A stretch of 46,348 nt of DNA from an uncultured Bacteroidota bacterium (GCA_902560065.1 CACEKG010000007.1:1-46348); one strand, 5' to 3'; positions 1 to 9,751 are shown, numbered from the stretch's first letter. Notes: generated by a model not told the origin, from the sequence alone. Numbers and translations: made by a program.

Positions 1-268
1 TTTTATTGGACTTATAATGGTGATCGCTATGACGTGTAAGTTCGTATAAAACAATTCTTCCAACAATGTGATTAGAATTCCATGAATGAAATTTTTCAAC
101 TCTTTCATATCTTCCTGAAGGAAGTTTTTTTCTTTTTAATCCATAATGTTCTATATAATTTATAGTTTCAAGAAATAAAAACGAAATGACTGCAACTATA
201 ATTCCGTAAACCATTCCCATTAAACCAAAACCAAACAATGAATAATATAGAGATATAATAGTCTTCAA
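1..268 (-). pseudogene. alkB: AlkB-type alkane 1-monooxygenase, 3' part only (likely remnant)
   Basis: The minus strand is open from 268 to the window edge and encodes strongly AlkB-like sequence: NYIEHYGL, then SGRYERV, then HSWNSN, then RHSDHH. These match the third conserved block and the last histidine box of integral-membrane di-iron alkane hydroxylases, which hydroxylate the terminal carbon of n-alkanes at the inner membrane. Family members are about 350-400 residues long and need several membrane helices and two further His boxes upstream. Here a TGA lies in frame at 269-271 and a TAG shortly before it, and I find no AlkB-like sequence in any frame of 269-408. The reading begins inside the last helix region, with no ATG before the late methionines. 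I infer a 5'-truncated, non-functional gene; the 3' end lies outside the window. Confidence 0.68.
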
Positions 269-408
269 TCATAGAGTTGAAATTAACTATAATTTTTTTA
301 AAAAGCCCAATAACTAAATTAGAAATATATCTCTAATTATATATTTTAATTTATGATCAAAAGTATTATAATACCGATATAATATTTCTAGAATTAAGTT
401 TTTTAAAT

Positions 409-1872
409 TTAAAAAGGATTATTAAAAGCATCGAATCCCCAAAGAATTGGAAGTATAAAATATACCATTAATAAAATAATAGTTATGGAAATAAAATTCA
501 TCAACACACCAATTTTTACCATATCAGACATTTTTAAATAACCCGATCCAAAAACAACAGCATTTGGAGGAGTAGCAACTGGAAGCATAAATGCACATGA
601 CGCTGCAATTGTTGCACCTACCATCAGTATATAAGGATGTACTCCAAGTATAACTGCTGTTGGTGCTAGTATTGGTAACAACATGGCTGTAGTGGCTAAG
701 TTGGAGGTAATTTCTGTTAAGAAATTTACAGCAGCAATTACAACCAGAAGTATAAGAAAAACTGAAAAACCTTCTAATTGAACCATATTTTGAGCAATCC
801 AGGTAGCTAGTCCACTAGATTGAAAGCCTTGGGCAATAGCTAGGCCTCCACCAAAAAGTAATAAGATACCCCATGGTAACTTAACTGCATCTTCCCAATT
901 CATAATTTTAATTTTTTCATCTGATTTATTGTTTGTTTGAAATATAAATAATGATATTCCAGATATTAAGGCGATAATTGAATCATCTAGGTTAGGAAGA
1001 AACTTATTTAAGATAAATGATCTGGTGATCCAGGCAATACCCGTTAAAATAAAAACGGTTAAAACTATTTTTTCTTCATAACTCATTGAACCAATTGCTT
1101 TAAGTTGCCTATTGATTTCTTTTTTTCCTTCATCGAATTTATCTTCCTTGAATTTGAAAGCCATATTTGTTAAATAAACCCATGCAATAACTAAAAGTAT
1201 TATTGATATAGGAAATCCAAAAATGAACCATTCTAAAAAGCTAATTTCAATATTATATATTTCTTGGATAATTCCTGCAAAAATTATATTTGGAGGTGTT
1301 CCAATTAGAGTAGCCACTCCGCCTATAGATGCACTAAATGCGATAGCAAGCATTAAAGATTTACCAAAAATTAAATTTTCATTTTCAGGAGTATTTTTAA
1401 GGTCTTTCATTTGTTTTATTATGGCAATTCCAATAGGAAGCATCATTACTGATGTTGCTGTGTTTGATATCCACATAGATAAAAAGGCAGTTGCTACCAT
1501 AAACCCTAATATTATTTTTTTTATGTTAGTGCCAATTACTTTAATAATATTTAATGCAATGCGTTTATGTAAATTCCATTTTTCAATTGAAAGAGCTAAA
1601 ATGAACCCCCCTAAATAAAGAAATACAAATCTGTGACCAAAAGAAGAAGTAGTGTCTGAGAGGGATAAACCATCTGATAATGGAAAAAGAATAATTGGCA
1701 TTAAAGAAGTTGCCGCAATTGGAATGGCCTCTGTAATCCACCATATAGCTATCCACAATGTAGAGGCTAAAACTGCGATTCCTTGATCAGAAAGACCATT
1801 AAAACTTATAAAATATCGAGTTAAAACGAATAATATTGGACCTAAGAAAAAACCTATTTTTTTCAAATTCAT
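409..1872 (-). CDS. DASS/SLC13-family sodium:dicarboxylate symporter
   Basis: A 487-residue inner-membrane protein with about a dozen hydrophobic helices, the usual length of divalent anion:sodium symporters that import succinate, malate, fumarate or sulfate. The two signature Ser-Asn-Thr-type motifs are present: SNTAT at about 136-140 and SNLATT at about 390-395. Each is followed by a Pro-rich hairpin (LIGTPPN near 190 and PVATPPN near 433) that forms the inverted-repeat substrate and sodium sites in this family. It starts at an ATG followed by a basic stretch. It appears to be transcribed alone, with the AlkB remnant downstream on the same strand. The exact substrate cannot be read from sequence; a C4-dicarboxylate is most likely. 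Confidence 0.9.
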   Translation of the reverse strand: MNLKKIGFFLGPILFVLTRYFISFNGLSDQGIAVLASTLWIAIWWITEAIPIAATSLMPIILFPLSDGLSLSDTTSSFGHRFVFLYLGGFILALSIEKWNLHKRIALNIIKVIGTNIKKIILGFMVATAFLSMWISNTATSVMMLPIGIAIIKQMKDLKNTPENENLIFGKSLMLAIAFSASIGGVATLIGTPPNIIFAGIIQEIYNIEISFLEWFIFGFPISIILLVIAWVYLTNMAFKFKEDKFDEGKKEINRQLKAIGSMSYEEKIVLTVFILTGIAWITRSFILNKFLPNLDDSIIALISGISLFIFQTNNKSDEKIKIMNWEDAVKLPWGILLLFGGGLAIAQGFQSSGLATWIAQNMVQLEGFSVFLILLVVIAAVNFLTEITSNLATTAMLLPILAPTAVILGVHPYILMVGATIAASCAFMLPVATPPNAVVFGSGYLKMSDMVKIGVLMNFISITIILLMVYFILPILWGFDAFNNPF

Positions 1873-2004
1873 TTTTTTAAATATGAGTTTTTTTATTTGA
1901 TAATTAAAAAATTATAAATAATATTAGTCAAATTTTACAAAAAAATATATGCTTATTTTGATAATTATTATAAATTTTAATCTATGAATTTAAATGGAAA
2001 TCTT

Positions 2005-2898
2005 ATGAAAAATATAATTATCTTTTTTTTATTTTTTGGATTAAGTCAAATTACTCTAAGTCAAGAAAAAAAGTTGAATATTATCGCTATTGGGGCACAT
2101 CCTGATGATTGTGATTTTAAATTCGGAGGAACTGCTGCTCTGTTTGCTAAAATGGGACATAATGTAAAATTTTTATCTCTAACTAATGGTGATGCAGGAC
2201 ATCAATCTGAAGGAGGTGGAGCTCTAGGAAAAAGACGAAGACAAGAAGCTATAAATGCAGGAAAAGCTCTAGGAATTGCAGAGTATCAAACCTTAGATAA
2301 TCATGATGGTGAATTATTACCTTCTTTACAAGTTAGACATCAGGTAATTAGAGCGATTAGAAAATGGAATGCAGATATTGTTTTAGGTCATAGACCAAAT
2401 GATTATCATCCTGACCACAGAAATGCAGGCAAGGTCGTTGTAGATGCTTCTTATATGGTTATTGTGCCAAATGTTTGCCCAGACACACCTCCTTTATCAA
2501 AAAACCCACTTTTTCTTTATATGGAAGATAACTTTACTAAACCTTATCCGCATGAACCAGATATTGTTGTTTCTATTGATAATATTATTGAATTGAAAAT
2601 TGATGGTCTTCATGCCCATACCTCTCAAATGTATGAATGGTTACCTTGGACAAATGGTGGAGATAAAATTTTAGCTAAAATACCAACTACAAATAATGAG
2701 CGACGCAAATGGTTAACCAAGAGAGTAAAAAATAGATCAAATAATATAGATTCTATAAAAAGGATTTCCTTAGTTAAATGGTATGGAAAAGATTTGGCAC
2801 AAAAAGTCAAGTATATCGAGTCATTTGAAATTGCTGAATATGGAATGCAACCATCGGATAAAGATATAAGAAGTTTATTTCCAATGTTGAAAAAGTGA
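2005..2898 (+). CDS. Secreted PIG-L (LmbE) family deacetylase
   Basis: A 297-residue protein if the start is the ATG at 2005, which puts a clean signal peptide (MKNIIIFFLFFGLSQ and so on) at the N-terminus. An ATG at 1984 in frame adds seven polar residues before it and is less likely. The mature part opens with the zinc-binding AHPDD motif of PIG-L/LmbE N-deacetylases and carries a second metal motif, HPDHR, near residue 140. The family removes N-acetyl groups from sugars such as GlcNAc-inositol or GlcNAc-malate. Unlike the BshB1 homologue at 39976-40698, this one is exported, so its substrate is probably a periplasmic or external glycan. It stands alone between divergent and convergent neighbours. 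Confidence 0.85.
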   Translation: MKNIIIFFLFFGLSQITLSQEKKLNIIAIGAHPDDCDFKFGGTAALFAKMGHNVKFLSLTNGDAGHQSEGGGALGKRRRQEAINAGKALGIAEYQTLDNHDGELLPSLQVRHQVIRAIRKWNADIVLGHRPNDYHPDHRNAGKVVVDASYMVIVPNVCPDTPPLSKNPLFLYMEDNFTKPYPHEPDIVVSIDNIIELKIDGLHAHTSQMYEWLPWTNGGDKILAKIPTTNNERRKWLTKRVKNRSNNIDSIKRISLVKWYGKDLAQKVKYIESFEIAEYGMQPSDKDIRSLFPMLKK

Positions 2899-2923
2899 TT
2901 TCATCAAAATAAAACTTTAATAG

Positions 2924-3317
2924 TGGAGTCGGAGGGATTCGAACCCTCGTCCAAACAAGTTACAAAAATACTTTCTACAAGTTTAGTTAACGTTTAGTTT
3001 TAGAGAAGTTACTGATCGAAAACTACCCATAACTTCCTTAGTATCTAAATTGAGAAATACAACCGATACTATTGTATTTCGATGTTGACATTTATGGTGC
3101 CTCTAAAATAATCGCCGTCAACAAGGGCTATTATGAGACATCCAGCTTCTTAGCCTAGCTAAGAAAAGCAAAGACCTACTATTATTCGGTCAATTATGCA
3201 GCTAGAGCGTATTTATTTTCGCCATTTAAAATTTGAAGCATAAGATTAACGAGCTATGTTTCAATTCTCGACTTGCTTATAAAATTATAATTCTTGCTGT
3301 CAAATCCAGTCGACCCC
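2924..3317 (-). ncRNA. ssrA: Transfer-messenger RNA (tmRNA)
   Basis: tmRNA rescues stalled ribosomes and tags the unfinished peptide for proteolysis. On the minus strand the RNA begins GGGGTCGACTGG at 3317 and ends with a T-arm (GGTTCGAATCC) and CGACTCCA at 2924, so GGGGTCG can pair with CGACTCC as in the tRNA-like acceptor stem. The 3' CCA is not encoded (CTA follows the stem). The internal reading frame ends in NGENKYALAA followed by TAA (codons 3197-3226, stop 3194-3196), a typical Bacteroidetes ALAA-ending tag. The exact resume codon is not certain. Length, about 394 nt, is normal. The SsrA-tag partner machinery here may include ClpS/ClpP, and clpS lies at 37941. Confidence 0.93.
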
Positions 3318-3368
3318 AATAATTCAATGAACTTTAATCTTACAAAATTACAAATACTAAATGAAATT

Positions 3369-4190
3369 TTAGTTAAAAGAATTTATTGTAGAACGAATCA
3401 TCGTTAGTTTTTTAAGTAGAGCTTCAATTAGATTAATATCTAACATATTTAAACCATCACTTTTTGCATTTTTTGGATCGGGATGAGTCTCAATAAACAA
3501 ACCATCAAATCCCACAGAAATACCTGCTTTAGCCAAAGTTTCAATTTTCATTGGATCTCCTCCAGTTATTCCATCTTTCTGATTCGGTTTTTGAAGAGAA
3601 TGTGTAACATCAAGAATTGTAGGAGCCATTTTTTTCATTTCATCAATACCTCTAAAGTCAACAATTAAATCTTGATATCCGAACTGAGTTCCTCTTTCGG
3701 TTATCCAACAACTAGAATTACCACTTTCCTTAATTTTTTCAACAGCGAAACTCATGCTGCTTGGACTCATAAACTGTCCTTTTTTTAAATTTACAGTCTT
3801 GCCTGTTTTAGCTGCAGCAATTAACAAGTCTGTCTGCCTTACAAGAAATGCAGGAATTTGAATAATGTCAACATATGATGCAACTATAGAGGCATCTTTA
3901 GTTTCATGAATATCAGTGAGTGTTGGCACATTTAAATCATTTCCAATCTTATTAATAATATTTAATGCTTTTTTATCACCAATGCCTGTAAAACTGTCAA
4001 TTTTACTTCTATTAGCTTTTTTAAAACTACCTTTGAATATGAAAGGTATTTTAAACTTATTAGTTATTTTAATTAGTTTTTCAGCAATAGAAAAAGCAGT
4101 TTTTTCGCTTTCTATAACACAAGGGCCAGCAATTAATAAAAACTGTTCTGAATCACTATTTTTAATCTTTTGAATTGAGTTAAAAATCAT
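3369..4190 (-). CDS. kdsA: 3-deoxy-8-phosphooctulonate synthase (KDO-8-P synthase)
   Basis: A 273-residue cytosolic enzyme that condenses phosphoenolpyruvate with arabinose 5-phosphate to give KDO 8-phosphate, the precursor of the inner-core sugar of lipopolysaccharide. It shows the family motifs AGPCVIESE near residue 21, FKGSFKKANRSK near 53, TERGTQFGY near 163 and DVTHSLQKPN near 193, and has normal full length. It lies 14 bases downstream of ftsE on the same strand, so the two are likely co-transcribed. Its stop is followed by tmRNA on the same strand. It implies a Gram-negative envelope with KDO-containing lipid A. Confidence 0.95.
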   Translation of the reverse strand: MIFNSIQKIKNSDSEQFLLIAGPCVIESEKTAFSIAEKLIKITNKFKIPFIFKGSFKKANRSKIDSFTGIGDKKALNIINKIGNDLNVPTLTDIHETKDASIVASYVDIIQIPAFLVRQTDLLIAAAKTGKTVNLKKGQFMSPSSMSFAVEKIKESGNSSCWITERGTQFGYQDLIVDFRGIDEMKKMAPTILDVTHSLQKPNQKDGITGGDPMKIETLAKAGISVGFDGLFIETHPDPKNAKSDGLNMLDINLIEALLKKLTMIRSTINSFN

Positions 4191-4204
4191 AGTATATTTT
4201 AATT

Positions 4205-4891
4205 TTAAGTTTGTTTTTTTGCTATAACCTCTATTAACTTTTTGTTGTCACAGTTATATATTTTGCCAGGAAATTTCATAATCATATTATAGTCATGAGT
4301 TGCCATGATTATAGATATTCCCTCTGAATTTAACTTTTTAAATAGTTGCATTATTTCATTACTTGTTTCTGGATCAAGATTACCTGTAGGTTCATCAGCT
4401 ATAATTAATTTAGGTTTATTTAATAGAGCACGAGCTATAGCTAATCTTTGTTGTTCTCCACCTGATAGCTCAAAAGGAAATTTTTTTGGATTTTCAACAA
4501 CATTTACCATCTTTAAAACTTCATTTATTCTTGAGGATATCATTTCTTTATCTTTCCATCCAGTGGATTTCAAAACAAAAGATAAATTATCAAATATATT
4601 CCTGTCGTCTAAAAGTTTAAAATCTTGAAAAACAATACCTATTTTTCTTCTTAGGAGGGGTATCTCCTTTTCTTTAATTTTATTTAATGAAAAACCAACA
4701 ACCCTTCCAAGACCTTCACTCAAATCTTTGTCAGCATGTATAACTTTTATTAAACTACTTTTTCCAGCTCCAGTTTTTCCAATTAAAAAAATGAATTCAC
4801 CAGGCATTACTTTTAAATCAATATTTGAAAAAATAATTTTATCATTATTTTTAATAGATACTTTATCTAAATAAACTATTGGCTCAGCCAT
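4205..4891 (-). CDS. ftsE: Cell-division ABC transporter ATP-binding protein FtsE-like
   Basis: A 228-residue single ABC ATPase domain: Walker [10 protein letters not shown] near residue 38, Q-loop in [10 protein letters not shown] near 87, signature [13 protein letters not shown] near 143 and Walker [13 protein letters not shown] near 163. The [16 protein letters not shown] context and the DEPTGNLD box match FtsE, which with the membrane protein FtsX controls peptidoglycan hydrolysis at the division site. No ftsX is next to it; in Bacteroidetes the two are often unlinked. A LolD/MacB-type ATPase is the alternative. It is the first gene of the ftsE-kdsA pair and diverges from the TPR gene at 5014. 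Confidence 0.85.
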   Translation of the reverse strand: MAEPIVYLDKVSIKNNDKIIFSNIDLKVMPGEFIFLIGKTGAGKSSLIKVIHADKDLSEGLGRVVGFSLNKIKEKEIPLLRRKIGIVFQDFKLLDDRNIFDNLSFVLKSTGWKDKEMISSRINEVLKMVNVVENPKKFPFELSGGEQQRLAIARALLNKPKLIIADEPTGNLDPETSNEIMQLFKKLNSEGISIIMATHDYNMIMKFPGKIYNCDNKKLIEVIAKKQT

Positions 4892-5013
4892 TTTATAACT
4901 TTTACAGTAAAAATAAAGTATTAGACTTATAACAATAACTTTTGTTAATAAATTATACTTTTTAAAATTATAATTCGTTGTTTTAGATAAGGGTAATCTG
5001 TTAATTTTACTAG

Positions 5014-8000
5014 ATGAAAAGAAGATTCTTTTTTACTTTTTTTTCAATGCTGATTTTTTTATTAAAATCTTCCTTTTCACAAGAAAATCATAATGATGAT
5101 TTATTGAATGAGACTAAAAGTCTTTTTTCTTTTGGATATTATTCATCTTCTCTTCAAACAGCCTTATTTTCTGATAATGTTTTTCATGATAGTTATGCTA
5201 AAGAGTTAATAGACTTAAATATCATTAAGAACTCTCTTAGATTGAATGAAATAGGGTCTGAAAAATTAATGTCAAATTTTAGCCTAAATTATCTCCATAA
5301 AGACATAGAAAAGTCAATATATCTAGATTTGGCTAATTTTTATTTTGATAACGAAAAATATAGATATGCCTTAAAATGGTTTTCAAAAATAAGAGACAGT
5401 GATGTTCCAAAAAATGAAATAAATAGATATAGTTTTAATAAAGCATATACTCTTTTTTCTGCTAAAAAATTTAAAAAGTCTAAACAATATTTTGAAAAAA
5501 TTAAAAATGTTAATAAATATGAATCAGATGCTTATTATTATTTAGGATATATATCATATCAATTAGAAGATTTTGATTCTGCAGTAGAGTCATTTAGAAA
5601 CGTTTCAAATAATAAGCAAAGGGAAAATTTAACTTTTTTTCAAGTTGAAATGAATTTTAGGCTTGGTAGATTTGAAAAAGCAATTGAACTAGGCTTAGAG
5701 GAACTAAAATCGATTAAAGAAGCTTTATTAATTTCTGAAATTTCAAAGATTGTCGGTGAAAGCTATTTTAATTTAAAGAAATATAAGAAAGGCTTAAAAT
5801 ACCTTGAAAAATATAAAGGAAAAAAAGGTAAATGGAGTAATGTAGATTATTATCAGTTGGGTTATACATATTATAAAACAGGTAATTATGAAAATGCAAT
5901 TAATCAGTTTAACAAAATAATTCAAATTAATAATGATTTAGCTCAAAACGCATATTATTATCTTGGAGATTCATATTTAAAAAATAATCAAAAATCAGCT
6001 GCTCTTTCTGCTTTTAGAAAAGCCTCTAAAATGAATTTTGATGAATCTATAGCTGAAGATGCTTTTTTAAATTATTCTAAATTAAGTTATGAAATAGGAA
6101 ACCCTTTTGAAAAGGTTTCTAATGTTTTATTTAATTTTTTAAAAAAATATCCTAAAAATAATAGTTATGAAAACGTTTATAATTTATTAATAGATTCTTA
6201 TGCTAAACAAAAAGATTATGATTCAGCACTTCGTATTTTGAAAGAAAATAAGAGATTTTCAAATAAAGAATTAATACAAAAAATAAGTTTTTTAAAGGCA
6301 GTAGAATTATTTAAACTTAGAAAATATGATGAGGCAAATCGATATTTTGAACATTCTATAAAAATCGGAAATGATGAGTTTTATAATTTGAAATCAAAAT
6401 ATTGGTCAGGAAGATCTTTTTTTGCACTCAAAAAATTTGATGATGCATTGGATAGATATAAAGATTTTTTAAAAAAAGATTTAGGCAAAAAAACAGATGA
6501 ATACAAAAGAATTAATTATGATATAGCTTACACATATTTTCAGTTAAAAGAGTATTCATATGCTTTGTCTAACTTTCAGAAAGTTTTAGATGATCAAAAA
6601 AGAGTTGATAAAAAAATATATAATGATATATATTTAAGAATTGCTGATTGTCATTTTGCTTTGAAAAATTATTGGTCTGCCATGGAAGGTTATAATAAGA
6701 TAATCAATTTAGATTTAAACAAAACTCCCTACGCAATTTATCAGAAAGCTATTTCTTATGGTTTTGTTAATAGAAATGAAAATAAAATAAAAGCCTTAAA
6801 ATTGTTAATAAATGAATTTTACAAATCATTATATACAGATGATGCTTTATTTGAACTTGCAATGACCTTGTCATTTGAGAATAAATTTGAAGAATCAATA
6901 AGTTATTACGATAAAATCTTAAATGATTTCCAAAAAAGTCCATATTTTCTTAAATCTAAGCTTAATAAAGGTTTGATATTGTATAATCAAGGGTTTTATG
7001 AAAATTCAAGGTTAGTTTTGGAAGAGCTTGTTTTAGAAAATAAATCTTCAAATTTAATTCAAGAAGCACTTAATGTTTTAAAAGAAATTTCTATTGATGA
7101 GGGATCATTTAGTGATTTTACAATCTGGCTTAAAAAAGAAAACCTAAATATTTATTCAGATTCTCAAATTGAAAAAAACTCATTTAAATCAGCAGAAAAA
7201 AAATTTTTAGACAAAAACTATAAACAGGCCTTAAAACTACTGAAAATACATCTTAATAAATATCCAGAGGGACTAAATAGTCTTGTTTCTTCCTATTATA
7301 TTGCTGAGATATATTATAGTCAAAACTTATTTGAAGAATCGCAAAAATTTTATGAATCAATTATTTCTAAACCAACAAATGAGTATACTGAAAAAGCTCT
7401 GGTTAGAATAATTGAAATTTTTAAGAAAAATCAAGATTTAGAGTACAGTATTTCATACTTAGAAAAGTTATATGAGATTACTGAATTTCAGGAAAATTTA
7501 AGATTTGCTTTATTGAATTTAATGCAAGCATATTTTGATAAAAAGGATGATCTAAAATCAATAGAATTTTCATCTAAAGTCCTTGAAATTGAAAATATTG
7601 ATGATAATTTAAAATGGGATGCTAATTTAATTAAAGCTAGGTCTTTAATGAGAATTACTGACACTCTTAACTCTTTAAAAGTTTATGAAAAATTAGAAAA
7701 AATTTCTGATTTTGAGAAAGCATCTGAGGCTTTATACTATAAGGCTTATAAAAACTTTAAGGATAATAAATTCAAATCTTCAATAGAAGTGATTACTAAT
7801 ATTTCAAAATTATCTAATAACTTCAATTATTGGACTGTAAAATCTCTTCTTTTATTATCGAAAAATTATATATCTCTAAATGATAATTTTCAAGCTGTAT
7901 TTATTTTAGAATCTCTTATTGAAAACTTTAACAATTACCCTAATCTGGTCTCTGAATCAAAAAGCCTTCTTGATGCTATTAGTGAAAACAAATTAGAAAA

Positions 8001-8034
8001 AGATATTAATTCAAATAATGAAAACAATGAATAG
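5014..8034 (+). CDS. Very large secreted tetratricopeptide-repeat protein
   Basis: A 1006-residue protein with a signal peptide (MKRRFFFTFFSMLIFLLKSSFSQ, with cleavage expected after SFS or FSQ) and then almost nothing but helical repeats to the C-terminus. Many units fit the TPR pattern, for example YYQLGYTYYKTGNYENAINQ near residue 275, AYYYLGDSYLKNNQKSAALS near 310 and IAYTYFQLKEYSYALSNF near 500. Such arrays act as protein-binding scaffolds, probably periplasmic here. The composition is extremely Lys/Asn/Tyr/Phe-rich. Its stop overlaps the start of the next gene by 17 bases, so the two products are probably made together. Giant TPR proteins of this type recur in Flavobacteriia, but I know of no assigned function. 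Confidence 0.85.
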   Translation: MKRRFFFTFFSMLIFLLKSSFSQENHNDDLLNETKSLFSFGYYSSSLQTALFSDNVFHDSYAKELIDLNIIKNSLRLNEIGSEKLMSNFSLNYLHKDIEKSIYLDLANFYFDNEKYRYALKWFSKIRDSDVPKNEINRYSFNKAYTLFSAKKFKKSKQYFEKIKNVNKYESDAYYYLGYISYQLEDFDSAVESFRNVSNNKQRENLTFFQVEMNFRLGRFEKAIELGLEELKSIKEALLISEISKIVGESYFNLKKYKKGLKYLEKYKGKKGKWSNVDYYQLGYTYYKTGNYENAINQFNKIIQINNDLAQNAYYYLGDSYLKNNQKSAALSAFRKASKMNFDESIAEDAFLNYSKLSYEIGNPFEKVSNVLFNFLKKYPKNNSYENVYNLLIDSYAKQKDYDSALRILKENKRFSNKELIQKISFLKAVELFKLRKYDEANRYFEHSIKIGNDEFYNLKSKYWSGRSFFALKKFDDALDRYKDFLKKDLGKKTDEYKRINYDIAYTYFQLKEYSYALSNFQKVLDDQKRVDKKIYNDIYLRIADCHFALKNYWSAMEGYNKIINLDLNKTPYAIYQKAISYGFVNRNENKIKALKLLINEFYKSLYTDDALFELAMTLSFENKFEESISYYDKILNDFQKSPYFLKSKLNKGLILYNQGFYENSRLVLEELVLENKSSNLIQEALNVLKEISIDEGSFSDFTIWLKKENLNIYSDSQIEKNSFKSAEKKFLDKNYKQALKLLKIHLNKYPEGLNSLVSSYYIAEIYYSQNLFEESQKFYESIISKPTNEYTEKALVRIIEIFKKNQDLEYSISYLEKLYEITEFQENLRFALLNLMQAYFDKKDDLKSIEFSSKVLEIENIDDNLKWDANLIKARSLMRITDTLNSLKVYEKLEKISDFEKASEALYYKAYKNFKDNKFKSSIEVITNISKLSNNFNYWTVKSLLLLSKNYISLNDNFQAVFILESLIENFNNYPNLVSESKSLLDAISENKLEKDINSNNENNE

Positions 8035-9751
8035 ATTTTTTTTTATTTCTATTTTGATATTATTGATTAACAATTTTTCTTTTGCTCAAGTTAAGACAGA
8101 TACCCTTAAAACACAACAGGTAACTGTAGTGAAATCATATTCTCCAAGTCTTTCAAATGCATTTTTAATTCCTTCATTTCCAAGTGTTGATGATTCAATT
8201 TACATAAAAAATAACGTTTTAAAATACAAGATTCTTGAAAATCAGATTGTTTCAACATTTGAACCAAACAAGGCTAAACCACTAAAGTTAGTTAGACAAA
8301 AAAATGAAGCTTTGTTCAATACAAGTTTGTATTCTGGATTTGGAAACAAAGGGCAAGTTTTGATTAGAATGTTTAGTTTAATTCCAATAGACAGAAATCA
8401 AAGTTATGGATTCATATTTAATAGAAGGGGATATTCAAAAGATGTGATAGAATCAGGATTGAATAGTAATATGAATTCATTATTTATAGGGGCAAATCAC
8501 ATTTTAAGAACAAATGAAATAAGATCTGATAGTAAATTTAGTTTTGATTCAAATCGAAATAATTTTTTTGGGATTTACAATAATAATTTTAATGATTTTT
8601 TTATAAAAAATTTAAATCCTTTAATTTCTTTAAGTCACTTTAATCTTCATAATAAAACTGTTTTTTATGACAATGTATTTAATTCTTTGGAATTTAAAAT
8701 AAGAAATACTTATGATAATTTTAATTCGTCAGAACAGGAATTAAATTTTAACGCTAAAATTAAAATATCTATTTCTAGGAGTTATATATCAGCTCAAATT
8801 AAATTAAATGGGTTAAGCTCAAAATTCAAGAAAGACTTTTTTGATGAAATGCCAATTGACATAAAAAATTTAAATACTGGTGCTAAAATAGAATGGATAA
8901 AAATTAATAGTGATTTTAAATTGAAAATAGGGGGGAGTATTGATTATTTTGATAAATCTAATATGTTTAGCTCCAAATTAAATTACTACCCAAATATTTA
9001 CTTTGAATATAATAAAAACCGAAAATTAATACCTTATTTAATTTCAGATGGAAAATTAATTATTAATTCATATTCATTGCTTTCTCAAAAAAATCCCTTT
9101 TTAGCTCCTGCTTTTAAAATTAAACCTACTAGTAGTAAATTTAATTCGAGAGTTGGTTTGAAGTCATTGATTTATTCAAATTTAGAATTTGACTTTAGCA
9201 TTGGGTATGACGATATAGAGAATTTCACTTTTTTTAGAAGACTTCCATATAGTTTTAATCTAGAAGATAATTCATATGGATTATCAAATGCTTACGAGGC
9301 GCGTTTTACAGATTTAAGCTTAGTTGATTTTGATTTGAAATTCAAATTAAATTTTGGAAACAATAATAATTTTTTATTTAATGTTAAATATTTAGCTTAT
9401 AATATAAATGATGAATCTCCTATATTTAATTTACCTTCCATTAAAATGAATTTTGAGGGTCAAATTAGTTTAACTAAAAGAATTAACATTAGTTTTATTT
9501 CAAAACTGATTGGAGAAAGAGAAATTGTTAAATGGGAATACTTATTAAATCAAAATCCTAATTTATCAAACTATGAGATTGAAGAACTGCCAATTTATTA
9601 TAAGTTAAATTTAAACGTGAATTATAAATTATTAGATGAATTAGATTTAAATGCATCATTTGAATTAAATGACAGAAATGGTGTTTGGGCAGATTTTTAT
9701 CAACACAAAAGCTTATTCTTATTAGGAGCTAGATACAAGTTTAATCTTTAA
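8018..9751 (+). CDS. Probable outer-membrane beta-barrel protein, TonB-receptor-like annotation class
   Basis: A 577-residue exported protein. The start at 8018 overlaps the TPR gene; an in-frame ATG at 8027 (MNRFFFISILILLINNFSFAQ) gives an equally good signal peptide. After cleavage comes a conserved-looking stretch, VTVVKSYSPSLSNAF, then long alternating hydrophobic and polar segments with many aromatic residues, ending in LLGARYKFNL, which resembles a terminal beta strand of an outer-membrane barrel. I see no TonB plug domain or TonB box, so it is not a classical nutrient receptor. Coupling to the TPR protein suggests an envelope complex. Function unknown. Confidence 0.72.
   Translation: MKTMNRFFFISILILLINNFSFAQVKTDTLKTQQVTVVKSYSPSLSNAFLIPSFPSVDDSIYIKNNVLKYKILENQIVSTFEPNKAKPLKLVRQKNEALFNTSLYSGFGNKGQVLIRMFSLIPIDRNQSYGFIFNRRGYSKDVIESGLNSNMNSLFIGANHILRTNEIRSDSKFSFDSNRNNFFGIYNNNFNDFFIKNLNPLISLSHFNLHNKTVFYDNVFNSLEFKIRNTYDNFNSSEQELNFNAKIKISISRSYISAQIKLNGLSSKFKKDFFDEMPIDIKNLNTGAKIEWIKINSDFKLKIGGSIDYFDKSNMFSSKLNYYPNIYFEYNKNRKLIPYLISDGKLIINSYSLLSQKNPFLAPAFKIKPTSSKFNSRVGLKSLIYSNLEFDFSIGYDDIENFTFFRRLPYSFNLEDNSYGLSNAYEARFTDLSLVDFDLKFKLNFGNNNNFLFNVKYLAYNINDESPIFNLPSIKMNFEGQISLTKRINISFISKLIGEREIVKWEYLLNQNPNLSNYEIEELPIYYKLNLNVNYKLLDELDLNASFELNDRNGVWADFYQHKSLFLLGARYKFNL

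Noticed and set aside
1984-2004. Upstream ATG as start of the PIG-L deacetylase
   Set aside because: It would put seven polar residues before a clean signal peptide; the ATG at 2005 fits better.
2924-2990. tRNA-like sequence with T arm and acceptor end
   Set aside because: It has no anticodon arm of its own and pairs with GGGGTCG at 3311-3317; it is the 3' part of tmRNA.
3343-3350. TAATTTTG as the tmRNA promoter on the minus strand
   Set aside because: The box fits TAnnTTTG, but it lies 25 bases before the mature 5' end with no -33 element, so the evidence is too thin to list it.
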